DNA from: Baylisascaris procyonis
Lineage: Eukaryota; Nematoda; Chromadorea; Rhabditida; Ascarididae
DNA: 64,000 bases
Reading direction: 5' to 3'
Assembly: GCA_037389465.1 (NCBI GenBank)
Contig: JAZARR010000008.1
Location: 1,302,001 to 1,366,000, forward strand
Position 1 is the first letter of the stretch. Every line of letters starts with the position of its first letter. Below, piece after piece: positions 26,286-36,700 of the stretch. The notes under the pieces are model-generated. The model made no database searches. It worked only from the letters and a program-made list of their open reading frames with translations, and was not told the origin of the DNA. A program made the translations under genes and the position numbers.

Positions 26286-28630
26286 AATATAAAATGAATT
26301 AACCAATGGTTATCTTTATTGTGTCTTTCAAGATGCAGTGGCGACAGACATGGGATAATATCTAAAAAAAAACTTGATTTGATGGCAACTTTTCATGCCG
26401 CGAAATACGAAGACTATTTGCCTTTTTAATAATGGCATGAAGCATGCAATACAATATAGTTTAAATAGCTGTGATTCACTGTTTTGGACTCTTGAATATT
26501 GAGGTGACAATCCAACATTTAAGGATATATCGATAAAATCATCTAAATCTGAAAAAAAAATTATTTATATGAGAGCGAATTTTAGTTTCTTTTTCCCCAT
26601 CTCAGACGTTGTTCAGCAAAAAAAAAAAAAAAAAACAAAAAAAAAACAAAAAAAACGCATTATATGACATTGCCTTATCTAAGGATTTAGCGTGATGGAA
26701 GTCCCCAAACCTTAGAGTTTTTGAATTTAAGCATAGATCCTTCGTAGAATGCAACATTATTTCAAGTTTTATCGGCATGCAAATTTGATACGATAATATT
26801 TTGATATAGGGTCATCACATTATAGAATGGACTTTGTTTGAATTCGTTTTGCATCAATCCATCAAAGATCTAGCATACTCTTTCGAAATTCTAAACGACT
26901 CCACTTATCGCTTACTTTACGGCAGCTAGTATTGATAAGTTTATTTAAATGGCACTATTCATGGGCAGGAGCTATCGTTGGCATACTTTTGAGGTTAATT
27001 AAATATTTTATAATAATAGTTTTTTTTGCAAGTATCTTTGTCAGGTGCGTCTATCATTGCTATACAGAACTATTTTAGCCATCATTTCTCATATCAGTGC
27101 TTAAGTAGACAAATTTAATTAATCCATCAATTTTCCACTTAATCCGCTCTCCACATTCCAAACAAAAGAGAACACCATCCTGAAATTGTAATAGAGAATA
27201 ACCACTAATACAGTTACTATATTCTGGTGAATCAATAAATTGGAAATTTCATAGCGAGATATTGATATGCGATTCTGATTCAACCTGGATGATATACAAG
27301 AAAAACAAGCCCTTTCAACCATACAATTTTTGAAAGTTTTATAAAGGAAATATGATCCATAGATCAAAAACGGTAAAAGTGTTATATTGAAAATAGTTTC
27401 TCAGTAGGTTAATTTTGTCTCTACCTTTCAACTGCGGCGGAATTCTTTTTGATATCAATTTTAAGTAATTACAGGTTACGATATGTACAGCATTTTTATT
27501 TTATTTATATTATAAGTTATTATTTTACAGAATATTTTAATGCATATACTTTAGTATAAACGACATCCTACGACATTTTGGTGTATGCGCTAGTTTGGAA
27601 CAATTTGTTTTAGCGGGTTATTAAAGATACATCTAGTTTTTGAGTATCTCACCTCCCAAATATCACTAATTAATTAAAAAATGAATTTGATAAGTAGAAT
27701 TCTTATCGATAGGCACTTATAAAAACTTATTGTTATCTTATTCATTTCAATCGATCAATGTAACATAGCAATGGTTGCTAACTTTCTAATGCCTTGTACG
27801 ATTGTTTTATTGCCCTGTTTAAAAAAAAAAAAAAACATCGGCTGAATTTATGAACGCCAAAAAATAACAGAAAATAAATTGTAATTTGTTATTTTAATGA
27901 TATTTTCAGCATTGTCATCGAAGAACATATGAGTAAGAAGGTTCGATGCAACAGCATGCTCTACATCGACTCATAGAGAAGGCTTTCAGAGCAAAACTTT
28001 AAACTATAAAGTAATCTGCAAAAGTATGAGAGGACTAAACATTAGTGAACCTAGGAGGATAGTGATGGGTAATAGTTATTTCTAAGAACAGATAAGTTTA
28101 CAAAGCGTATATTTGCTTAATAAAATAGATAAGAAATTTATACGACAGGAAATCATCTATCCAAAGTGGTTTACTCATAAAATTCGGCAGCTTTCAATGA
28201 CCTTCTTCGTAGAGAAAAAGCAGAGTGCATCAACAAGAAAGAATAGTTCAACACTCCAAAAAAATGACTAAAATTAAAAATATAGAACGGAGTTAAGCAA
28301 GAAACCTTGGAGTACACTCAGAGGGCATAAGGTAGAATTCTCTCGCATAGCTAATGAGTAACAAATATCAGTTGAAATTTATGAGATCCAGATCCAGTAA
28401 TTTCCCTCAGAAATATCGATAAGCAGTTGACATTGTTTGCAGACGTGGAACAACAATAGGAAGCAAACATGCTGACAATCTGGGCTGCCAGATGACCGAC
28501 AAACAATACGATAGGCGGCGGCTGTCAGCCTCTTGGGCGGGGCTTACCAATGCGGCACCAATCAAATGGAGTTGAGCGGAACGCACACTCGTGTGCATCG
28601 AAGCATTTTCGGTCACTCGCTCCATCGGTC
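26286..28630. other. Intergenic stretch upstream of the Pax gene
   Basis: No gene is recognised. A nearly pure A tract lies at 26618-26655 and another short A run near 27822. From about 28480 the composition rises in G+C toward the inferred first exon of the Pax gene, which fits a promoter-proximal region. Confidence 0.45.
26618..26655. repeat. A-rich tract
   Basis: Thirty-eight bases that are A apart from two C interruptions. It could be slippage-prone simple sequence or the tail of an old retrocopy. No recognisable retrocopy body or target-site duplication was seen beside it. Confidence 0.85.
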
Positions 28631-28715
28631 ATGGACTGCTCCCTGTGGCCGCGATATGCGTACAATCCAGCAGCTGTCACCAATCCGGCTGCCGTCTATT
28701 CGCAACCGTTTACCA
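28631..28715 (+). CDS. Inferred first coding exon of the Pax gene
   Basis: ATG at 28631 opens 28 codons rich in Ala, Asn, Pro and Tyr and ends at CCA|GTTAGT. The phase-1 A joins the GC of the paired-domain exon to give Ser before HTGVNQLGG. Related worm proteins have Gly there, so a different first exon with a phase-1 G end is possible. The 1.7-kb intron and the GC-rich setting are compatible with a promoter-proximal exon. Confidence 0.4.
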
Positions 28716-31700
28716 GTTAGTCACCAACTCCGTTCCGCTTACTAGCTACCTCTGTTCTGCTTCTTGCGTCACGGCTGTCTCGGTATTTAACCTGCCCTCT
28801 TACATCTGCCAACCGTAATGGGTGCGATCATGATGGCGGATATATGAGGCGTAGGGTGAGGGTTCGTTAAGCACGGCATCGCTAAATGTTTTTCCCCTAA
28901 AGCACTTCAGAGACACAAGTGCGTTTCTAGGGTGCGCATTACTGCTGCTCAGCATTCGTTTCCACTGTATCGTTAAGCTTATGAAATGCGCAAGTTTAAA
29001 TAATATACGGCATTTTCTTGTTCCTGGTCCTTTCCTTCATCGTAAGCCTCTATTCGACCATACATCACTTTTGAGTAGCATAAACATATTCTTGAGTAAA
29101 TGCTTATCGAAATACTGGCCCTACGCAAAAATGTGATCATGTTTACTGCAATAGAATCGAATCGTTTCCTACTCCTATTTGGAATATAATCTGTTTTAAT
29201 AATTGCGAATATCATAAAGACCTTTCTTTCTAGAATCTTTCTTCGAATATGCATTAATTTTTCATAAATGCTACGAGGTAGGGGGAGGGGGGGGGAAGAT
29301 GGGAGAGGAAAAAGAAACTTGTAAATGAGGACTATAGTGTTTCTGGGGAAGCACTTTAGTACAGCACTGGAAATTTTTGTATATTAAAGATTAAGTTGAT
29401 AGCAAGACATTTTGATGGGGAGAGTTGTAGGAATCTGTGAGAATCGATCTCATAATCTTCGCTGATATGTGTTTTGTGCTTTTCATGAAGTAATTCAACC
29501 TGGTGATCCACTATCAACCTCCTCTTGAAATTAAAGCATCGACTTCTTATCATATCACTAAATTTTGGAATATTTGATAAGCATCTAACAATGAACCTGC
29601 AGAATTTCTGTTCATAGCAAACACATATGATCGATGTTTGCTGCTACAACTGAAATAATCTAACAGAGTCAGACATTGCTGCAGATAATTGAATACAAAA
29701 ATTCGACAGTTCCCATAGATAAGATATATTCAAGTGATGAAATAACTAGCTGCAACCGTTAAGGCTAAATCGAAGTTGGATTAGAGTTTATTATAGGTCA
29801 ATATCATCCACTGCTTTAGTTGCTGAATTAACGTAAACTTAAGCGATTTTATATATCAGATCAGTCAATAATGAAGTTAAATGTGTAATCGGTGCTCTCT
29901 GATTCGAACAATTCATTCGGCAACATTATTAACTGAAAAGAGGATTAGCGACGAGACGTGGAATTTAACACCGCGATTCGATAATTCATCGAAAAAACAT
30001 CACTTCCCAACTTCCATATTCCGATTTCATTGGGAATATGAGAGAATTTTCCCTTAGAAAAGAATCTTTAATTAAAATTTTTGAGAGATGAAAAGATATA
30101 AGTTCATGCGAATAATGTGTTAACCAATTAGCCATAAGGAAATGAAACAAATCAGTTTTTTATTCACCTCTAAAACACCTATAGCGAATAACATTCGGCA
30201 ACATAAGTGGATAAACTGAAGTGAATCGCAATAAAATAAGCAATATTAACTTTTTTTTTTCGATTGTTCTTTAATGCGATATGATATTATATGAGGTTCG
30301 GAAGACATAAGAAGAGAGATCTAAATTATTTCACAGTTGTATAAGATGCATTAGCAGATAACAAAAATTTCAGGCCACACAGGTGTTAATCAATTGGGCG
30401 GAGTGTTTGTTAATGGACGACCACTACCAGATCATATTCGCAACCGCATCGTCGAATTAGCTCACCAAGGTGTTCGTCCATGCGATATTTCACGGCAATT
30501 ACGTGTCTCGCATGGATGTGTGTCAAAAATTCTTGGCCGTTACTACGAGACGGGTTCCATACGACCAGGTTCGTAATATTAGCACTCAGTGGAAACCATC
30601 GGCGACATTGCTGTGCTTCTTTTTTTTTCAAATTTATTTTCCTTCATTTTAATGCAAACGTCAATATCGGCTATTAGCAATGCGCTTTTTAACAACAACC
30701 AAGCATAATTCAATTCACTTAATGCTTCTTCTTTGCTTTTTTTGCTGTGATATTTCCTTCGCTTTCAACAGAGAGCCTTACTGGTTCTCTCCAGTTGGCA
30801 GTCAAGAATATAGACTTATGTCGTCATTTTAGATTGAGGATCGATGGAAAAATTAGTGCATAGACTGGGTATTGATCGTTTGGAGTCTGCGGTAATACCT
30901 TAGCTAACTTCGTTCTGGGCATTGAGTGCATAAAATATTTCTAAAGTAAGCATATCCTTTCTTTAATTTAATGTCATCAATTCTCTCAACGAGCAGTATC
31001 TAAAGAATTTCTAACAGGAGTTATCGGTGGTTCGAAACCGAAGGTCGCAACGCCAAAAGTAGTTCAAACGATTGCCGCTTATAAGAGGGCAAATCCGACA
31101 ATGTTCGCATGGGAAATACGAGAGAAACTCCTCGAGGTATCTGAAGCTACTGTTACATTTCTATTTCTTAAGAAAAGCTTTAAAACTCGCATTCATACCT
31201 CATATATGCTTTCTTCTCATGTGAAATTTGCATATACAAATACGCTGAGCTAGGTGCTAGCTGCTTATTGATTATATTGAATTGATGAATGAGAATCCAC
31301 ATATGAAACTTATTTCATATTTTCAGTCCCAAATTTCTATCACTTGTTTTTCCTCCCATTTTAAGAGTGCTCATTCATTTAGTAAATCTCCCCACTATAA
31401 TGATGTAGAAATATTACTTCAAATGTACTGCATTAAAATAAATAAAACACAGCTCAATCATTCAGCTACTTTACGAATAGGCGTTCTTTTTCTTGAGAAG
31501 GGTATCCTCACTCCCCTCCCCCCTCCCCTCTCCCCACTTCTCATCGAGTTCTGCGCAAGTCTTTGCATGAAGGAGTAGGAAAGAGATAGATGTTTCTGAC
31601 GAATTGGATAGTGGAGCTGCTTTCTAGGCTGAAAGAAGACAAATATTGCGTAGGTGGGCGCTTATTCAGGAGCGGGTCTGCGACGCAGAGAACGTTCCGA

Positions 31701-33693
31701 GTGTTTCTTCGATCAACCGGATAGTGCGCAATAAATCGGCGATGGAGCGTATCTCAGAGAGGGCGATCCACCAGAGCGCCTTTTTGCCTCCTACTGCACC
31801 GTATTCGATCAACGAATTGCTCGGATTCGAACATCCCAACAAGGTATTTCAATTAGTTTGGAACATAATCGAGCACGCGAGCACAACTCATTTCTATATT
31901 TGTAAATAATTGCATAAAGACGTGATTCAAGAACATCCTCTTTCTTAATGCTCTTAAATGTTGTTGTTACGGTTGTTGATCTGTTGATTGTTGCGTTGTC
32001 AAATTTATCGATCTGTACTGATCTGTGTTCCCCTTCACCGATCTGTCCACCTCCCTTTCCTTCCTACTTGCCCCCAACTAAAAAATATTTATACACTCAG
32101 CATTTACTTCGATGAGAAAAAATATTCAAAACAAATGTTAGTGAAATTATCGCATTTCTCACTTGAAAATTTATGCTACTAAGCACTATATAAGAAATGC
32201 TTCACAAAATAGATTTCAAAAAGGTGACAATCGACAATGGAAAACAAAACACAGCCAACAGAAGCATCGATGCATGCAAATGTGCTTAAACAGTAGCGAG
32301 TGAGTCCGCTTAGCGTCTATAAGCTAGGAAAATTTAGGCTTTATTGCTATTGCTTCTTAATAAATTAGCGTTGTTATTAGTGAACTCGAATGAATCGCAG
32401 TATATAATAATGATTACCTAGCAAGACAGATTACGCTTACAATTTTTCGCTATACGGGATGCTATGCCAAGCTAAAACTTGCAACGAGCATATTGTGATC
32501 CGTTGCAAAGCTGATATACCTCTAGTCATCAAAAATCTTCACGAAGCGTCTCATGCATTCTTCTTAATCAATTAAGTTCTCGCATTCGTACTACTTGTAG
32601 TATAATTTAAAAGTTTATAGCTGTGTTTAAAGAAATATTTTCTTTGATGTAAATATCAGAGAGTATTAATGAAGATGAAACACTTTTGAGCTTTTGAATC
32701 ATCAGCTCATTACTGCGTTAAATGACTTTGATTCCATTTTGTTCGATTGCTTTAAGATTTTTTATCGAAATGAGTAAAAAATTCTCTAATATATGAAATA
32801 TTATAGATATTTAGCAAAAGTTACAAGCGATGGATAAAAAAGAATGAGACTTTTGTAGGGAACGCCTGATGGCATGCAAATTCCATTGCAAAATGGTGCC
32901 AATTCAAGGAACGCTAAAGGAGAAATCATCTCTGCATATGCTTCAATAGGTTTGCTCTTATTTTGTTTGTATAGCGACCACGTTTACTTTTTTTTAGGTT
33001 TTATCACTGTTGCGCTGATAGTTGATACTTTACTACATGACTTTATCACGCTGCAGTTGATAAAGTCATTTAACGGTATTAACATATTCTCTTTCCTTAT
33101 AATGAATAATGTTAGCAATTTTCTTCTTTTACTAACTGTTTATTCAAATTTGAAATATTTAGTTTAGATTCTTAGTGAAAAAGCGAATATAGATGACAAT
33201 TGTGATGATGAATTTTTATTGTTTACAAAAACGTGGGTTTTGAATTGTGCTGTGAATACGGTAAAGTGCGAGCGACATTATTGCAGACAAGAGATGGGAA
33301 GGAACTGGTCCTACAGTAGTGGCGGCGACAACTCCTTCACACGCCTATTTCGGTGAGAATTGATGGCTTTGTAGTCACTTCGTTGCGCACAGTCCGCCTT
33401 TCGACATCGATGCCTTTTTGTTCGGGCATGATGGCGCTTTTTTTTGTGATGATCATCAGCACGAGCATGTGCCGTCAATTGAATCGTTTTGCAAACATCC
33501 CCAATACTTGTTTATTCACATATTTGCTGTAATTGCCGTTGATAGTAAGAAAGCAAATATACATCGGATATATCAGAATATCGTTTGAACGAAAATATCC
33601 TGAAATTAAAATTGTTTCATTTCTTTCTTCTAAAAATGACACTGTTTTTTTCTAAAAAGCCCAGGAATCGGCACAACGCCAGACCCGGTTTAA
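28631..33693 (+). CDS. pax-2: Pax2/5/8-type paired-domain transcription factor (EGL-38/PAX-2 relative)
   Basis: Nuclear DNA-binding regulator; in C. elegans its relatives EGL-38 and PAX-2 act in egg-laying, hindgut and cell-survival programmes. Firm exons are 30374-30568, 31018-31136 and 31670-31843, joined in phase. They encode the whole paired domain: [19 protein letters not shown], then [40 protein letters not shown] and [24 protein letters not shown] and the octapeptide YSINELLG (about residues 178-185) mark the Pax2/5/8 class rather than Pax6; no homeodomain was found. Inferred exons are 28631-28715 ([20 protein letters not shown]; its phase-1 end makes Ser with the next exon), 32859-32949, 33287-33352 and 33665-33693, which ends TTPDPV and TAA. 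All phases agree, giving 252 residues, a little short of the roughly 290 I recall for EGL-38. The paired domain is certain; the first exon and last three exons are hypotheses. Confidence 0.9.
29281..29306 (+). other. G-rich quadruplex-capable tract in Pax intron 1
   Basis: G5, A, G9, AAGAT, G3: the nine-G run can supply two strands, so four G3 tracts are available. It lies on the sense strand of the Pax gene. Structure is inferred from the pattern only. Confidence 0.5.
31513..31535 (-). other. Four C-runs (G-quadruplex on minus strand) in a Pax intron
   Basis: C4, T, C6, T, C4, TCT, C4: a textbook intramolecular G-quadruplex pattern on the minus strand, and i-motif capable on the plus strand. 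It lies about 135 bases before the acceptor of the exon that completes the paired domain, where it could act as a C-rich intronic splicing element. Inference from pattern. Confidence 0.6.
33037..33069. repeat. Perfect 12-bp inverted repeat with 9-base loop
   Basis: ATGACTTTATCA at 33037-33048 and its exact reverse complement at 33058-33069 flank CGCTGCAGT. The site is in the inferred Pax intron between 32949 and 33287. The stem is too short for a typical microRNA precursor; it could be a palindromic binding site or chance. Confidence 0.75.
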
Positions 33694-33747
33694 ACCACCA
33701 AAATTTTTATCACTGGTCGAGCTGACTGGATGATAAGGAAATCGGTA

Positions 33748-33753
33748 AATAAA
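33748..33753 (+). terminator. Candidate polyadenylation signal AATAAA of the Pax gene
   Basis: A canonical AATAAA stands 55 bases after the inferred stop codon at 33693. That spacing is typical for nematode 3' ends and supports placing the end of the gene here. Confidence 0.5.
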
Positions 33754-36700
33754 GATAGGGAAATTTTCTTTTTTGATAAGAAGGAAGTAGAATTTTGAGG
33801 ATGTGATTATGCTCACTTATAAACTCATAAGGAGCATCGAATGTTAAAACGAATCAGTAGATACTTCAACAGCACTTAAGAGAAGTGTTGCAATGTTCAT
33901 TTCTCGTTGCCTTCATCAATACGCTGTCCTAAACGCAAATGTTTTTCAACTCGGGAATAGGAAACGATTCGCGAATGTATGTAAAACTGGTGTGCGGAAA
34001 ACATTCTTAGGTTGCAGATACCTTTTCGTTTCATGTAGTTCCTGACAGCAAAAAAAAAGACCCTGAAAGGCTTGGTCTATGGCACTTCTACAAGGGAATG
34101 CTAAACATTTTTCAAAGATTCAAGCAATCTTCACATCTAGTGCGAATTGCTTCCAGCAATATTATGACATATTGAGCGAAGTCAATCTCACCTTTGGAAG
34201 ACCATTTCTAAGGCGGCCAAAATTCTTAGAAAGTTTATGATCTACAGTTGTGCCATTGATGCTTAGAAAACAGAGAGTGACTAAAGTCTCTTTTTAGCGA
34301 TCATTCTAATTCATAGAATTGAGGTGCTAGTCGTGACAACCGTTGCTTTTGGTGGCTATAAGTGAAATCAACGAGAAGACGAAAAGATGTCTGCATATTT
34401 CCTACAGATTTAGCCACAAGTTAAAATGCGTTTTTGAAGTGATAACGATAACGTCTAGTTCCATACGCTTTGCTAAGGAAATTTTCTTCATCAGTCCAAG
34501 TAAGAGAAGATTACATAATTTGATTAAAATAAAGTTGTTGCTGCTATTTATTTTAAAGGAAGTATTTGTATAATTTTTCTGGGAAATGACTGCTTATATT
34601 ACTTGGTTAAACAAAAAATTCTCCCCTAAAATAGTGGTGACTTCCTGAAGCCAAAAAACTAAGCGGCAAAATCGTCGCACCTTCAGTGATCACGCAACTG
34701 ACCATTATGTGTTTCAGATGGGTTTCTCGGTGAGACATGGAGCAATTCTGCGACACGGAATGCTGAATTATTATGTACAGCACCAATCGCCCGAGGCAAT
34801 GATTCATTGTTGAGTACGGTAGTGAACGGAAATCAACGAGGTGTCTCTTCGTCGAGCTTGACTATAGGTGGTCCATGTGGTGCAGCAAGCTCAACTACCT
34901 CCTATTGATTATGGGGGCATTAAGCAATCAAGTATATCGTGTACGTTTGTACATTGAATAAGAATAAATGCAATTTATGAGTGCGTTGTGTTGCGCCTCA
35001 AATCCCAATGCGAATTTTCTAAAAAGCTTTACGGCCGTAAGCGTAAATTTCATTTCCTTTGCAATCTGCTAACAATTGTTTCGATTCTCTCAAAAATTAT
35101 TCACTAAATCCTCAACGAATATCTTTCTTGAAATTATAAAAAAACTTCAATATCATCTCATTATGCCTTTAATAATGAATATATTTTCATAATAGTTCAC
35201 TATCATTTTTTCTATCTTTCTACAATATTTCGTTACTATTTTATTCTTCATTTTGCAGATTTTTCCTCATACTCTATTTCAAAGAGTCTAATTTCTTGTT
35301 TCTTCTAACTTTTCCTCATGATATCGCAAAGCTTATGCTCATCTTCTTTGCTTTTTCTAGAAATAACAAAAAAATATACTTGCAAATACTTAAAAACCTT
35401 ATTGTCACCTATCCTTTTGGTACAATTTTTTCGATATTCACTCATATGAAAATCGAAAAAAAATGACGAGGAGGATACTTATTGCTGCTTCCGCTTCAAG
35501 CGGTCGCTATTTCTTGCATCTAAAGGAAGACCATTCAAAAAATTGATTTGTAGGTAGCAAGGTGAATGTGTCATATTGCATAAGTGCATAACGAAGGATT
35601 CCGGTTCGACACACATCCGCAAACACATTCTTCGTTGACCGAGCGTGAAATAAATGCTGCATATGCTCCTTTGTGATGTCCCCATCCCAAAGAGTTTTTT
35701 TTTTGTTTTCTTATGCAGCCATATATCTTGATTCGTTGTCTCTTCTTGATGACGTGCATCGATGTGCGAAAAATGCAGGAACGAAGTGCTCATATTTTTT
35801 GCATCATTGAATTGTCAACTATACAACGTAAATTATGGATACTTCACACTGATTTTTTTTTTAAATTGCGGTAAGCTAGATTAAGGTGTGCTTCGCAGCG
35901 GTTATCTTTTAGCTAAGAAACTTCGCCCAACTTCATTGTCGCTAGCTTTATGCTCGAAAGTGAAATTTCGGTATCTTTCATAGTCTTTCGTCCTACTTGT
36001 TTTCCTCGAATTTTCTAGGATTTATAGCATGTGAATAGCAAATGAGAAATGCATAAAGAAAAATGTGGTTTTTCGAGGGTTGGCGGTTTGTGGTAATGAC
36101 TAGAAAGGAAGACAAAATTAGAGCACTAGCGGCGTGGAATTAGTCTAATTGGTCGCCAAAGGAGAGAACGCTAAGGGGAGCGGCTTAGTAGTTTTGTCAC
36201 AGAGACGGATTATTGCATTTGCACACACCGCCACTGACGTCCCAAATTGAATGGTCTCTTACCTCGAAACTAGACGCTTCTTCCATAAAGCTAATGTATC
36301 AAATCCCGCCCCTATGTCAGCTCTCTTATTTACCGTCTTATGTAAGCTGTCAACTTCCAAGCTTTAATAACGGCTGTGATAGAATTTGAGAAATTCACAC
36401 TGATTGGGTGTTACTGAATTCAGCTTAGATTAAACATCACCTTTTATAAAGATGTATTTTTATGTTTCAAAAAAAAAAAGAATTTTCTTCATAAAAGAGC
36501 ACTACGACTGTGTCATGTTCACATCTGTGTGGGATGGCATGTCTGTGTGTCTGCCTGCGTCCTCAAGATATAACAAAGAATTTCGGCGAATATAATTAAT
36601 AAACTATTGAATGATCACCTAAACTATATCTTATTTTTATCTATTAGCTTCTAAACAAGTTGTAGATATTTAATTCACACTGATCGGATGCAAAAAATTT

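Noticed and set aside
30410..30677. Several frames overlapping the paired-domain exon on both strands
   Set aside because: Shadows of the paired-domain coding frame, which matches its family over the whole exon.
35479..35793. 104-codon minus-strand frame
   Set aside because: No recognisable motifs and an overlapping frame of similar length; too weak to call although it could hide an exon.
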